Below are positions 17,386-27,165 of a stretch of 34,770 nucleotides of DNA, piece after piece. The stretch is from contig CALMUW010000104.1 in NCBI GenBank assembly GCA_937872985.1, positions 1 through 34,770 on the forward strand, read 5' to 3'. Position 1 is the stretch's first letter. Each line of letters opens with the position of its first letter. This stretch comes from an uncultured Alphaproteobacteria bacterium (GTDB taxonomy: Bacteria > Pseudomonadota > Alphaproteobacteria > Rhizobiales > Aestuariivirgaceae). The position numbers and the translations under genes are program-made. Below the pieces are notes generated by a model, which was given only the letters and a program-made list of their open reading frames with translations, was not told the DNA's origin and ran no database searches.

Positions 17386-18261
17386 TCAGCGGGTCGGGAC
17401 CGGCTTTTCGCCGCGATAGTCATAGAAGCCGCGCTTGGTCTTGCGCCCCAGCCAGCCCGCCTCGACATATTTCACCAGCAGCGGACAGGGCCGGTACTTG
17501 GAATCGGCCAGACCCTCATAGAGCACCTGCATGACCGAGAGACAGGTATCCAGACCGATGAAGTCCGCCAGTTCCAGGGGCCCCATGGGGTGATGGGCGC
17601 CGAGCTTCATGGCCGTGTCGATGGCGTCCACCGTGCCCACGCCCTCATAGAGCGTATAGACCGCCTCATTGATCATGGGCAGCAGGATGCGGTTGACGAT
17701 GAAGGCCGGAAAGTCCTCGGACACGGCCACGGTTTTCTTCAGCGTGCCGACAAATTCCCTGACCTTCTGGAAGGTCTGTTCCTCGGTGGCGATGCCGCGG
17801 ATCAACTCCACCAGTTCCATCATGGGCACCGGGTTCATGAAGTGAATGCCCATGAAGCGCTCGGGCCGGTCGGTGGAGGCGGCCAGGCGGGTCACCGAGA
17901 TGGAGGACGTGTTGGTGCCGATGATGGTTTCAGGACCGAGGTTGGGACAGAGATCCTTGTAGATGGCGCGCTTCACCTCTTCCTTTTCGGTGGCGCTCTC
18001 GATGACCAGGTCATAGCCCTCGAAATCGGCGAAGGAGGGGACATGGACAATGCGCGACAGGGCGGCCTCGCGGTCGGCCTCGGCGATCTTGCCGGCCTTG
18101 ACCTGACGGGCCATGTTGCCGTTGATGGTGGCGAGTGCGGTGGTCACCCGGTCCTTGGACACATCATTGAGGCCAACCTGATAACCGCCCAGCGCACAGA
18201 TGTGGGCAATGCCATTGCCCATTTGGCCCGCGCCGATGATGCCGACTTTCCTGATGGTCAT
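17386..18261 (-). CDS. 3-hydroxybutyryl-CoA dehydrogenase
   Basis: 291 residues, the normal length of single-function enzymes (Hbd/PaaH type). The NAD-binding motif is GAGQMG (10-15), the catalytic region IHFMNPVPMMELVE begins near residue 139 (His140), and the C-terminal domain carries VNRILLPMINEA and GWLGRKTKRGFYDY. It interconverts 3-hydroxybutyryl-CoA and acetoacetyl-CoA with NAD. It lies downstream of etfBA on the same strand but behind a strong terminator, so it probably has its own promoter. A perfect palindrome at 18325-18340 may be its operator. Confidence 0.92.
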   Translation of the reverse strand: MTIRKVGIIGAGQMGNGIAHICALGGYQVGLNDVSKDRVTTALATINGNMARQVKAGKIAEADREAALSRIVHVPSFADFEGYDLVIESATEKEEVKRAIYKDLCPNLGPETIIGTNTSSISVTRLAASTDRPERFMGIHFMNPVPMMELVELIRGIATEEQTFQKVREFVGTLKKTVAVSEDFPAFIVNRILLPMINEAVYTLYEGVGTVDAIDTAMKLGAHHPMGPLELADFIGLDTCLSVMQVLYEGLADSKYRPCPLLVKYVEAGWLGRKTKRGFYDYRGEKPVPTR

Positions 18262-18324
18262 GAAACACCCGTTTTTCCGACAGGGTGAGGACGTTATCGT
18301 GATGAGGAGCGCCCCGCAAGATCA

Positions 18325-18340
18325 TTTCGCAAGTGCGAAA
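18325..18340. promoter_or_regulatory. Palindromic operator candidate upstream of the dehydrogenase gene
   Basis: TTTCGCA-AG-TGCGAAA is a perfect 7+2+7 inverted repeat, 64-79 bp upstream of the start codon. It is too compact for a terminator hairpin and has the form of a dimeric-repressor site. The regulator is unknown; an acyl-CoA-responsive one is a guess from the gene's function. Confidence 0.5.
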
Positions 18341-18370
18341 AGACCAGAGCCGCGGCATTCCATGGACCAG

Positions 18371-18405
18371 AAAAAACCGCTCCTTCCGGCAGGAAGGAGC
18401 GGTTT
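18371..18405 (-). terminator. Rho-independent terminator of etfBA
   Basis: Minus strand: perfect 14-bp stem (AAACCGCTCCTTCC and its complement, 18374-18405), four-base loop, and a run of six T (18371-18376). It lies just after the etfA stop and separates etfBA from the dehydrogenase gene. Confidence 0.93.
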
Positions 18406-18425
18406 GCAATCAGAGATAGCGGCGG

Positions 18426-19355
18426 TCAGCCCAGGGCCTTGTCCAGTTCCGGCACGGCCTCGAAGAGGTCGGCCACCAGACCGTAGTCGGCCACCTGGAA
18501 GATGGGGGCCTCCTCGTCCTTGTTGATGGCGACGATGACCTTGGAGTCCTTCATGCCGGCGAGATGCTGGATGGCGCCGGAGATGCCCACCGCGATGTAG
18601 AGATCGGGGGCCACGACCTTGCCGGTCTGGCCGACCTGATAGTCGTTGGGCACGAAGCCTGCGTCCACCGCCGCGCGCGAGGCACCCACGGCGGCGTTGA
18701 GCTTGGCGGCAACGCTTTCCAGCAGCTTGAAATTGTCGCCGTTCTGCATGCCGCGCCCGCCGGAGATGATGATCCTGGCCGAGGTCAGTTCGGGCCGGTC
18801 GGACTTGGTGAGATTTTCACCGGCATAGACGGCAAGGCCGGACCCCTTGGCGGCGGCCACCGTCTCCACCTTGGCAGCACCGCCCTCGGCCGCCGCCGGG
18901 AAGGAGGCGGTGCGCACGGTGATGACCTTGTGGGCCTCGGCGGACTGCACGGTCTGGACCGCGTTGCCGGCATAGATGAGGCGGACGAAGGTGTCGGGAG
19001 ACTTTACTTCCGAGATGTCGGAGATCTGCATGACATCGAGAAGGGCGGCCACGCGCGGCATGATGTTCTTGCCGTTGGCGGTGGAGGGCGCGACGATGTG
19101 GCTGTAGCCCTTGGCCAGGGCCACGATGGTGTCGGCCATGGTTTCGGCCAGCGGCCGCTCCAGGTCGGGGCTTTCGGCGTGCAGCACCTTGGCCACGCCT
19201 TTCAGCTTGGCGGCCGCGTCGGCGGCAGGCCTGGCGTTCTTGCCCGCCACCAGCACATGAATGTCGCCGCCCATCTGGGCCGCTGCCGAGAGCGCCTTGT
19301 GGGTCGCATCCTTGAGGCTGGCGTTGTCGTGTTCGGCAATGAGAAGGACGGCCAT
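18426..19355 (-). CDS. etfA: Electron transfer flavoprotein alpha subunit
   Basis: 309 residues, standard length. The N-terminal half is the ETF domain ([16 protein letters not shown]). The C-terminal FAD domain carries SGGRGMQ and [20 protein letters not shown] (about 240-260). With EtfB it accepts electrons from acyl-CoA dehydrogenases and passes them to ETF-ubiquinone oxidoreductase. The start ATG 19355 fits family N-termini (MAVLLIAEH); the frame is open further upstream but would overlap etfB. It begins one base after the etfB stop. Confidence 0.95.
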   Translation of the reverse strand: MAVLLIAEHDNASLKDATHKALSAAAQMGGDIHVLVAGKNARPAADAAAKLKGVAKVLHAESPDLERPLAETMADTIVALAKGYSHIVAPSTANGKNIMPRVAALLDVMQISDISEVKSPDTFVRLIYAGNAVQTVQSAEAHKVITVRTASFPAAAEGGAAKVETVAAAKGSGLAVYAGENLTKSDRPELTSARIIISGGRGMQNGDNFKLLESVAAKLNAAVGASRAAVDAGFVPNDYQVGQTGKVVAPDLYIAVGISGAIQHLAGMKDSKVIVAINKDEEAPIFQVADYGLVADLFEAVPELDKALG

Positions 19356-19356
19356 C

Positions 19357-20103
19357 TTAGATCGCTCCCGCTTCCTTGAGTTTCGCCACCAGTTCGGCAA
19401 CCGACTTCACCTTCACGCCGGCCTGGCGCCTGGGCGGCTCCTCGGTCTTGAGCACCTTGAGACGCGGGCTGACATCGACGCCATAGTCGGCCGGGGTCTT
19501 TTCCTCGAGCGGCTTCTTCTTGGCCTTCATGATGTTGGGCAGCGAGGCATAGCGCGGCGTGTTGAGGCGGAGGTCGGTGGTGACGACCGCCGGCAGCTTC
19601 AGCTTGAGGGTCTGCAGGCCGCCGTCGATCTCGCGGGTGATGGTGGCCTCGCCCGCGCCCGGCTCCAGCCTGGAGCAGAAAGTGGCCTGGGGCCAGCCCA
19701 TCAGCGCCGCCAGCATCTGGCCGGTCTGGTTGGCGTCATCGTCAATGGCCTGCTTGCCGAGAATGACGAGGTCGGGCTGTTCCGCCGCGACAATGGCCTT
19801 GAGCAGCTTGGCCACGGCGAGCGGCTCCACCACGGCATCATGCTTCACCAGGATGGCGCGGTCGGCCCCCATGGCAAGGGCGGTGCGCAGGGTTTCCTGC
19901 GCCGTCGCCGGACCAATGGACACGGCGATGACCTCGGTGGCCTTGCCCGCCTCCTTCAGCCGCACGGCCTCCTCGACGGCAATCTCGTCGAAGGGGTTCA
20001 TGGACATTTTGACGTTGGCCAGTTCAACGCCCGAACCGTCGGCCTTGACGCGGATCTTGACGTTGTAGTCAACGACCCGTTTGACAGCGACCAGAACCTT
20101 CAT
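19357..20103 (-). CDS. etfB: Electron transfer flavoprotein beta subunit
   Basis: 248 residues. N-terminus [19 protein letters not shown] and the signature region [21 protein letters not shown] are typical of Etf[21 protein letters not shown] is the AMP-binding region of bacterial EtfB. It forms the heterodimeric flavoprotein with EtfA. A sigma-70 promoter sits upstream, and AGAGGA precedes the ATG by four bases. Confidence 0.95.
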   Translation of the reverse strand: MKVLVAVKRVVDYNVKIRVKADGSGVELANVKMSMNPFDEIAVEEAVRLKEAGKATEVIAVSIGPATAQETLRTALAMGADRAILVKHDAVVEPLAVAKLLKAIVAAEQPDLVILGKQAIDDDANQTGQMLAALMGWPQATFCSRLEPGAGEATITREIDGGLQTLKLKLPAVVTTDLRLNTPRYASLPNIMKAKKKPLEEKTPADYGVDVSPRLKVLKTEEPPRRQAGVKVKSVAELVAKLKEAGAI

Positions 20104-20136
20104 GTCAGTCCTCTGCTTTTGCGATTGTTGCGGCGC

Positions 20137-20165
20137 AAACTAGTGATGGCGTCTCTTTGAGTCAA
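20137..20165 (-). promoter_or_regulatory. Sigma-70-like promoter of etfBA
   Basis: Minus strand: -35 TTGACT (20160-20165), 17-bp spacer, -10 TAGTTT (20137-20142). The predicted start is about 27 bases upstream of the etfB ATG. A small inverted repeat, TTGCG-G-CGCAA, lies just downstream of the -10. Confidence 0.55.
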
Positions 20166-20229
20166 TTCCGCCAGCGACGGGTTTTGGCTGGTCCACCGAC
20201 CAAAGTTGAGGGCAGGAAGCTGACGCGGC

Positions 20230-20919
20230 TTACTCCCCCACCCGGATGAGCAGGCGGTTTTTCAAAAGCCAGGTGAGCACGAGGCCGGTGAGGAAGCCGC
20301 CGATGTGGGCCCACCAGCCGATGGCCTGGGATTCCGGGTCGGTGGCAAAGAGGCTCAGCACCTGGATGACAAACCAGATGCCCAGCACCCAGACGGCGGA
20401 AATGCGGATGGGTAGAGGGAAAAAGGCCAGCACCCAGACGCGGGCCCGGGGGTAGAGCACGAAATAGGCGGCGAGCACGCCGGAGATGGCGCCCGAGGCC
20501 CCGACCAGCGGCACGGGCGAGGTGGGGTTGAGCAGCACATGGGCAAGGCCTGCCGCCATGCCGCACAACAGGTAGAAGAGCACGAAGCCGACATGGCCGA
20601 AGGCGTCCTCGACGTTGTCGGCGAAGATCCAGAGGAAGAGCAGGTTGGAAATGAGGTGCATCCAGCCGCCATGCAGGAACATGTAGGTCAGAAGCGTCAC
20701 CGGCTCGGGCACGGGGTTGGCGCCATGGGCGCGGGCGGCCTCGGAGACGAATTCGGCCGGCACCACGCCAAAGCCCTGGGCCACGGAGGCGAGAAAGGCT
20801 TCGCCCGGAAAGGCCCCGGTCACCAGAAACACCGCCACATTGAGGGCGATGAGGCCGAAGGTCATCATCTGGAAGCGGATGACCCGGAGTGGTGCATCGT
20901 CGTGAAGCGGAATGAACAT
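20230..20919 (-). CDS. Rhomboid family intramembrane serine protease
   Basis: 229 residues with about six membrane helices. The catalytic serine is S142 in GASGAISG, and the catalytic His205 lies in WWAHIGGFLTG. The HGGWMHLISNLLFLWIF segment (83-99) supplies the conserved His and Asn of the oxyanion region. The enzyme cleaves substrates within or next to membrane segments; its targets are unknown. It lies nine bases downstream of the LysE-type exporter and is probably co-transcribed with it. Confidence 0.93.
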   Translation of the reverse strand: MFIPLHDDAPLRVIRFQMMTFGLIALNVAVFLVTGAFPGEAFLASVAQGFGVVPAEFVSEAARAHGANPVPEPVTLLTYMFLHGGWMHLISNLLFLWIFADNVEDAFGHVGFVLFYLLCGMAAGLAHVLLNPTSPVPLVGASGAISGVLAAYFVLYPRARVWVLAFFPLPIRISAVWVLGIWFVIQVLSLFATDPESQAIGWWAHIGGFLTGLVLTWLLKNRLLIRVGE

Positions 20920-20928
20920 GGGCCCGGT

Positions 20929-21534
20929 TTAGCCCAGAATGAGCTTGGCGGCGATGGTGAACATGATGGCGGCGATGGCCAAGTCGATCATGCGCCAGAC
21001 CCGGGGCTGGGCCAGAATGTGGCCCAGCGCGCGGGCCCCATAGGCCAGCGAGAAGAACCACAGGGTGGAGGCGATGGAGGCACCGATGGCAAAGGCCGCC
21101 TGCTGGCCCGCAGGCCGGGCGTTGGCGATGGAGCCGACCAGAACCACGGTGTCGAGATAGACATGGGGGTTGAGCCAGGTGAAGGCGGCACAGGTGGCCA
21201 GTGCCGTGCCAAGGCTGAGCGGTTTGGAGACGGCCTCATGGAGCGCATCCGGGTTCATGGCGCGGCGCAGCGCCTTCAGGCCATACCAGATGAGAAAGGC
21301 GGCACCGCCCCAGCGCATGAGGGCGATGAAGCCGGGAAAGAGTTTCAACAGCGCGCCCAGGCCATAGATGCCGGCCCAGATCAGGATGATGTCGGACAGG
21401 GCGCAGAACAGGGCGATGGCAAAGACATGGCTGTTGAGCACGCCCTGGCGGATGACGAAGGCGTTCTGCGCGCCGATGGCGACGATGAGACTGCCACCCA
21501 GGGCAAAACCGGCGATCAGGGGTGCGAACATCAT
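20929..21534 (-). CDS. LysE/ArgO family amino-acid exporter
   Basis: 201 residues, about six membrane helices. GAQNAFVIRQG near the N-terminus and TWLNPHVYLDTVVLVGS in the middle are the hallmarks of the LysE/ArgO subgroup, which exports lysine and arginine. The start is ATG 21534 (or the adjacent ATG 21531). The reading frame stays open upstream through the hairpin array, so automated callers may add about 60 spurious residues, including two copies of an 18-residue repeat. It follows the PduO-type gene with the array between them. Confidence 0.88.
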   Translation of the reverse strand: MMFAPLIAGFALGGSLIVAIGAQNAFVIRQGVLNSHVFAIALFCALSDIILIWAGIYGLGALLKLFPGFIALMRWGGAAFLIWYGLKALRRAMNPDALHEAVSKPLSLGTALATCAAFTWLNPHVYLDTVVLVGSIANARPAGQQAAFAIGASIASTLWFFSLAYGARALGHILAQPRVWRMIDLAIAAIMFTIAAKLILG

Positions 21535-21594
21535 TGTGGTGGACTTCCCAAATCCATTGCCGCTACCGCCGCGTTTGATCCATGGGATTTTTTT

Positions 21595-21750
21595 GCGCAT
21601 CATCTTGTCCGAAAACCGCTGCGCACTTTTCGGGATGATGACGCGGTTGCGCATCATCTTGTCCGAAAACCGCTGCGCACTTTTCGGGATGATGACGCGG
21701 TTGCGCATCATCTTGTCCGAAAACCGCTGCGCACTTTTCGGGATGATGCG
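21595..21750. repeat. Tandem hairpin array, three copies, 54-bp period
   Basis: Units start at 21595, 21649 and 21703. Each contains GCATCATC, then CCGAAAA and TTTTCGG separated by an 11-base loop, then GATGATG, which folds into a bulged hairpin. The spacer between copies is ACGCGGTT. The array fills the gap between the PduO-type gene (its stop codon starts at 21751, directly abutting) and the lysE region. The same hairpin unit recurs at the window end with a different spacer. The core resembles a palindrome common in rhizobial intergenic regions (from memory). Confidence 0.92.
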
Positions 21751-22338
21751 TCAACGCGTTTTCCCCGGCACCCAGAGCGTATCGCCCGAAGCCGTGACAT
21801 GGTTGACGTGGCGGCTGGCGACGAAGAGGAAATCCGACAGGCGGTTGACATAGGCGAGGGCGGCGGGACTGACCGTCTCGCCCGCGGTTTCGGCAAGGTG
21901 CACCATGAGGCGCTCGGCGCGGCGGCAAATGGTGCGGGCAAGATGAAGCGCTGCGGCGGCGGCATGGCCCCCCGGCAGCACGAAGGATTTGAGCGGGGCG
22001 AGGCTGGCGTTCAGTTCATCGATCTCGCGCTCCAGCCGGGCGGCCTGTTCGGGCAGGATGCGCAAGGGTTCATAATCCAGCGTCTGGCCGCGATCGGGCA
22101 CGCAGAGGTCGGCCCCGAGATCGAAGAGTTCGTTCTGGATGCGGGCCAGCATGGCATCGAGGCTGGCCAGTTCCGGCGCTGTGGTGTGGAGCCGCACCAG
22201 GCCGAGGGCGGCGTTGGTTTCGTCCACCGTGCCATAGGCCTCGATGCGCAGGTGCGCCTTCGACAGGCGGGTGCCATCGCCGAGCGCGGTGGAGCCATCA
22301 TCGCCGGTGCGGGTATAGATGCGGTTCAGCTTGACCAT
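21751..22338 (-). CDS. Cob(I)alamin adenosyltransferase, PduO type
   Basis: 195 residues, standard for the PduO (ATR) family. The ATP-binding N-terminus YTRTGDDGSTALGDG (8-22) and RIEAYGTVDETNAALG (31-46) are diagnostic; RRAERLMVHLAE and YVNRLSDFLFVASR complete the pattern. It transfers the adenosyl group of ATP to cob(I)alamin to make adenosylcobalamin, the cofactor of NrdJ in this window and of the mutases of the ethylmalonyl-CoA pathway. It lies 30 bp after the ABC permease gene. Confidence 0.93.
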   Translation of the reverse strand: MVKLNRIYTRTGDDGSTALGDGTRLSKAHLRIEAYGTVDETNAALGLVRLHTTAPELASLDAMLARIQNELFDLGADLCVPDRGQTLDYEPLRILPEQAARLEREIDELNASLAPLKSFVLPGGHAAAAALHLARTICRRAERLMVHLAETAGETVSPAALAYVNRLSDFLFVASRHVNHVTASGDTLWVPGKTR

Positions 22339-22368
22339 GGCCTGTGCTAGCGGAAAAAGCCCGGCCTG

Positions 22369-24869
22369 TCATTCGTCGCGCAGCGTGACCGAGGGCCTTG
22401 CGGTCAGTGCCCGGTTGGTGGCGAGAAGCCCGCCCGCGATGGTGAGGATGAGGGCCAGAGCCACGGTCGCCGCCGCGATGCCGGGGGAGAAGGCGAAGGG
22501 CAGTTCGAGAATGTAGCCCGCCAGGAACCAGGCCCCGGTGGTGCCGGCGATCAGGCCGAAGACGGCGGCGGCAAGCCCGAGCAGGCCATATTCCAGCGCG
22601 AAGGCGCCGAGCAACTGGGCCCGCGAGGCGCCATAGGTTTTCAGCACCACGGCCTCATAGCTCCGGGCCGAGAGGCCAGCCGAGAGCGCGCCCGCCAGCA
22701 CCAGGATGCCGGTGACGAGAGTGAGCACGTTGGCGCTGCGGATGGCGAGCAGGATCTTGCCCATCATGGCGGCCACCTGATCGAGGGCATCCTTCACCCG
22801 GACCGCCGTGACCCCCGGCCAGGCCCGCGCCATGGTGTTGAGCAGGTGCGCCTCATCGCCGCCCTGCATGGTCACGGTGACGATGTCGCTGTGGGGTGCC
22901 GCCTTCAGCGTGTTGGGCGAAAACACCATGACGAAGTTGATGCCGAAGCTTCGCCAGTTCACGGCGCGAAGATTGGCGACCCTGGCGGTCACGTCGCGGC
23001 CCAGCACATTGACGGTGATGTCATCGCCGATCTTGAGGGCAAGCCCCCTGGCAATGTCATCGACGAGGGAGACGAGGGGCGGGCCCGAGTAGTCGGCGGG
23101 CCACCATTGGCCCGCCACCAGCGTCGAGTTTTCCGGCAGGGTGGCGGAATAGGTGAGGCCGCGCTCGCCGCGCAGCGCCCATTGCGCGTTCTCGGCGGGC
23201 TTCACCTGATCGGCGGGCACGCCCTTGACCGCGCTGATGCGGCCCCGGAGCATGGGAGCCGTGCCCGTGGCGATGACGCCGGGCTCTGCCTTCACGTCGG
23301 CCAGAAAGCGGTCGAGGTCCGGCCCGCGCACATCGAGGAAGAAGAAGGCCGGGGCCTTTTCGGCAAGGCCGCCCCGCACTTCGCGGCTCATGGTGGCATC
23401 GGTCTGGGCCAGCATGGCAAAGAGGCCAAGGCCGAGACCGAGGGCCAGAATGACGGCAAGTGCCGGGGAGCCGGGGCGGGCCAGCGCGGCCAGCGCCTGG
23501 CGGAGCAGGAGATGGCGCGGGCGGGGAATGAGGCGCAAGAAACGCAGGAAGGCCCAGCCGAAGAAGGAGAGGGCGGCGAAGCTCAGGGCAAGTCCGGCAA
23601 GATAGCCGCCGGTGAGTTTCAGATTGTCATTGCTGAGGAGGACGAGGCCCGCCAGCAGCGCCATGAAGACGGCGGACGCCGCGGCATGGGCAAAGGGGAA
23701 GCGGCGGGATGCGGGCGTGGTGCCGTGGCGGAAGAGAGCGGTGGCGGGAATGGCCCCGGTGGCGGCGAGGGGCAGGACGGTGAAGGCCAGCATGACCAGA
23801 AGCCCCATCACCCCGGCGCGGGCCAGCGCCAGCCATTCGATGCCGGTGGCAAGCGGCAGGGGCAGAAGATCGGCCAGGAAGGCCTGGGCCAGGGCGGGCG
23901 TGGCGGCCCCCAGGGCCAGACCGAAGGAGAGTGCCAAAAATCCCACCAGAAGGAGTTCGGTGAGGAAGATGGCGAAGACCGTGCGGCTCGCGGCCCCCAG
24001 GGCCTTGTAGGTGGCGATGGTGGTGGTGCGGCGCTGGATGAAGGCCTTGACCGCATTGGCGATGCCCGCCCCGCCGATGACCAGGGCGGCAAGGCCGACG
24101 AGGGTGAGGAAGAAGCCCAGACGTTCCACCATGCGTTCCGTGCCGGAGGCCGCCTGATGGGCGGCGCGCAGCCGCCAGCCCGCCGCGGGGAACATCCGGT
24201 TGGCCGTTTCGACCGCCGGCTTCGCCTCCGCGGGGTCCGTCATCTTCACCCGGTATTTCCAGGTGACGAGACTGCCGGGCTGGATGAGGCCAGTGGCGGC
24301 AAGCGCCCGGTCGCTGATCAGCAGGCGGGGGCCGAGCAGGAAGCCCTCGCCCAGCCGGTCGGGTTCGGCTTGCAGTTCGGCGGTGATGGTGAGGCGTGCC
24401 TGACCGAGGGTCAAGGTGTCGCCCACCTTGAGGCCGAGGCGGCCCAGAAGCAGGGGATCGGCCACGGCGCCAAAGCCCGATGATGTGGCGGCAAGATCGG
24501 CCGCCAGACTTCCTGCCGAGACTTTCATCGCACCATAGAGGGGGTAGGCGTCATCCACCGCCTTCACCTCGGTCAGGGCGGTGGTGGCAGGCGTGGTGGC
24601 CATGGCGCGGAAGGAAACCACCCGCCCGACCACGCCGAGGGACTGCATATGCGCCAGTTCCGCCGCGCTGGCCTCGCGCTGGGTCAGGGCAAATTCCAGG
24701 TCACCGCCGAGCAGCGGCTGGCCCTGCTGTTCGATGCCGCGGTTGATGGCGGCGGAGAGGGCCGCCACCATGGCGATGACGGCGGTGCCGAGCGCCAGAC
24801 AGGCAAGGAAGATCCAGAACCCCTGCAGGCCGGAGCGGAGATCGCGCAGCGCAAAGCGAAGCCAGAGCA

Positions 24870-24870
<1 letters not shown>
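22369..24870 (-). CDS. ABC transporter permease, FtsX-like (YbbP type)
   Basis: 833 residues with two FtsX-type permease modules. A first membrane helix lies at about 17-40, then an extracytoplasmic domain, membrane helices at about 255-385, four more helices around 410-490, a second extracytoplasmic region, and terminal helices at about 705-825. The length and duplicated plan match E. coli YbbP, whose gene neighbours are ybbA and tesA, exactly as here. The substrate is unknown; the family is linked to lipid or lipoprotein handling. The start ATG 24870 overlaps the ATPase stop by one base. Confidence 0.9.
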
Positions 24871-25544
<674 letters not shown>

Positions 25545-25573
25545 GGGAGGGAATCCTTGGAGGGGGTTATGGC

Positions 25574-25602
25574 CATATAGGATTTCTGCTTGGGCTTTTC
25601 AT
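25574..25602 (-). promoter_or_regulatory. Promoter of the ABC ATPase-permease operon
   Basis: Minus strand: -35 ATGAAA (25597-25602), 17-bp spacer, -10 TATATG (25574-25579). It interlocks with the tesA promoter on the other strand, so the two probably compete for polymerase. Confidence 0.5.
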
Positions 25603-25618
25603 CCCCGCTTCCTATGTT
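25590..25618 (+). promoter_or_regulatory. Promoter of tesA, leaderless geometry
   Basis: -35 TTGGGC (25590-25595), 17-bp spacer, -10 TATGTT (25613-25618). ATG 25625 follows after six bases and no Shine-Dalgarno sequence is present, so the mRNA is predicted to start at the start codon. Confidence 0.5.
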
Positions 25619-25624
25619 CGGACC

Positions 25625-26245
25625 ATGCTGCGCCCCGTCCTGCTTGCCGTTCTTGCCCTTGCCATCATGATCCTGCCGGTTCAGGCCCGCACCCTCAATC
25701 TTCTGGCGCTGGGCGACAGCCTGACCGCCGGCTATGGCGTGGCGGCGGCGGATGCCTTTCCGGTGAAGCTGGCGGCGGCCCTGAAGGCCAGGGGTCATGA
25801 CGTCAAGGTGATCAATGCCGGGGTCTCCGGCGATACGGCGGCGGATGGTCTGGCGCGGCTTGACTGGGCGCTGGGCGACGCCATCGATGCGGCGATTGTC
25901 GAGCTTGGCGCCAATGACATGCTGCGCGGGCTTGATCCCGTGCAGGCGGAACAGGCGCTGGACGAGATTCTGAAGAAACTGGGCGAGAAGAAGATTCCGG
26001 TGCTGCTGGCGGGCATGGTGGCCGCGCCCAACCTCGGTGCCGACTATGGCCAGCGGTTCAACCGCATCTATCCCAAGCTGACGGCGGTGCATGGCGCAAT
26101 GCTCTATCCCTTCTTTCTCGATGGCGTGGCCGGGCAGAGGGCGCTCAACCAGCCGGATGGAATGCACCCCAATGCGGCAGGGGTTGACGAAATCGTGACG
26201 CGCATCCTGCCCAGCGTCGAGGCCCTTCTGGCCCGGGTGAAGTGA
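25625..26245 (+). CDS. tesA: Periplasmic SGNH esterase, TesA-like (thioesterase I / arylesterase)
   Basis: 206 residues. A signal peptide spans about residues 1-21, with cleavage after VQA. SGNH blocks: GDSLTAGYG (30-38, catalytic Ser32), Gly in NAGVSGDT, GAND (95-98), and DGMHPN (178-183, catalytic Asp and His). TesA hydrolyses acyl-CoA thioesters and other esters in the periplasm. The divergent ABC pair matches the tesA-ybbA-ybbP cluster of E. coli. ThpR follows after a 56-bp gap containing a small hairpin. Confidence 0.93.
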   Translation: MLRPVLLAVLALAIMILPVQARTLNLLALGDSLTAGYGVAAADAFPVKLAAALKARGHDVKVINAGVSGDTAADGLARLDWALGDAIDAAIVELGANDMLRGLDPVQAEQALDEILKKLGEKKIPVLLAGMVAAPNLGADYGQRFNRIYPKLTAVHGAMLYPFFLDGVAGQRALNQPDGMHPNAAGVDEIVTRILPSVEALLARVK

Positions 26246-26256
26246 TTGCGAATCAG

Positions 26257-26273
26257 GCTTCCCTTTCGGAAGC
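26257..26273 (+). other. Small hairpin between tesA and thpR
   Basis: GCTTCC-CTTTC-GGAAGC, a perfect six-base-pair stem. The T-run after it is poor (TGGTTCTT), so it is at best a weak terminator or an mRNA-processing site. Confidence 0.35.
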
Positions 26274-26301
26274 TGGTTCTTGCGTTGGGAAGGAGGCTGC
26301 C

Positions 26302-26841
26302 ATGCCGCGACTGTTCACGGGGGTTGAGCTTCCGGATGACGTGGCCGCCGACCTGGCGCTGAAGCGCGGCGGCATTCCCGGCGCGCGCTGGATCGATGAG
26401 GAGTCCTTCCACATCACCTTGCGCTTCATCGGCGACATCGACGAGACACTGGCGACCGAGATTGCCTATGGGCTGGCCCAGGCGGCGGGTCCGGCCTTCA
26501 CCCTGACCCTGCGGGGGGTTGATGTCTTTGGCGGCAACAAGCCGCACACGCTCTATGCCGGGGTGGAGGACAACGCCGAGCTGCGGCGCCTGCAGGCGGC
26601 GCATGAGCGCATCTGCCAGATGATGGGAGCCGCCCCCGACCCCAGGCGCTTTTCGCCCCATGTGACGCTGGCGCGCCTCAAGGACGCCGAACCCATGGGC
26701 CTGTCGCATTTTGTCCAGCGCCACAGTCTCTATCGCTCAAGGCCTTTCCGGGTGGAGCGTTTCGTGCTGTTCTCATCCCGGCCGGCGCGCGGCGGCGGCC
26801 CCTATGCGGTTGAACAGGCCTATGATTTGAGGATTGCGTGA
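26302..26841 (+). CDS. thpR: RNA 2',3'-cyclic phosphodiesterase (2H family, LigT-like)
   Basis: 179 residues. The two catalytic H-x-T-x motifs of the 2H phosphoesterase superfamily are HITL (37-40) and HVTL (120-123). The family opens RNA 2',3'-cyclic phosphates. The start ATG 26302 is preferred over the longer open frame because AAGGAGG lies six bases upstream and MPRLFTGVELP is the standard N-terminus. Its stop overlaps phhB by one base (TGATG), so the two are co-translated. Confidence 0.9.
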   Translation: MPRLFTGVELPDDVAADLALKRGGIPGARWIDEESFHITLRFIGDIDETLATEIAYGLAQAAGPAFTLTLRGVDVFGGNKPHTLYAGVEDNAELRRLQAAHERICQMMGAAPDPRRFSPHVTLARLKDAEPMGLSHFVQRHSLYRSRPFRVERFVLFSSRPARGGGPYAVEQAYDLRIA

Positions 26842-27146
26842 TGACAGAGAAGAAATTGATCGGGGTGGAACGGGCGCGCGCCCTGGCGGCTCTCCACGGC
26901 TGGGCCGAGGCCAAGGGCCGCGATGCCATCACCAAGACCTATCAGTTCGCCACCTTCGGCAAGGCCTTCGGTTTCATGACCGAGGTGGCGCTGGCGGCGG
27001 AGAAGATGGACCACCATCCGGAGTGGACCAATGTCTATGGCCGGGTGGAGGTGACGCTGGCCACCCACTCGTCCGGCGGGGTGACCGAGAAGGACATGGA
27101 ACTGGCCCGCAAGATCGACGAGCGGGCCGAGGGCCGGGTCCGTTAA
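26841..27146 (+). CDS. phhB: Pterin-4a-carbinolamine dehydratase
   Basis: 101 residues, standard PCD length. The active-site motif HHPEW (58-62) and NVYGRVEVTLATHSSGGVT are diagnostic. It dehydrates 4a-hydroxytetrahydrobiopterin formed by aromatic amino-acid hydroxylases. No phenylalanine hydroxylase gene is in the window, so its partner is elsewhere or it has another role; many bacteria carry it alone. Start ATG 26841, with GTG 26838 (GTGA overlap) as the alternative. Confidence 0.92.
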   Translation: MTEKKLIGVERARALAALHGWAEAKGRDAITKTYQFATFGKAFGFMTEVALAAEKMDHHPEWTNVYGRVEVTLATHSSGGVTEKDMELARKIDERAEGRVR

Positions 27147-27165
27147 GAATTTGTAAGGAAACAAG

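Noticed and set aside
21535..21711. N-terminal extension of the LysE-type exporter through the array
   Set aside because: The extension is repeat DNA read in frame. Family members begin at the MFAPLIAGF-type N-terminus (ATG 21534 or 21531).
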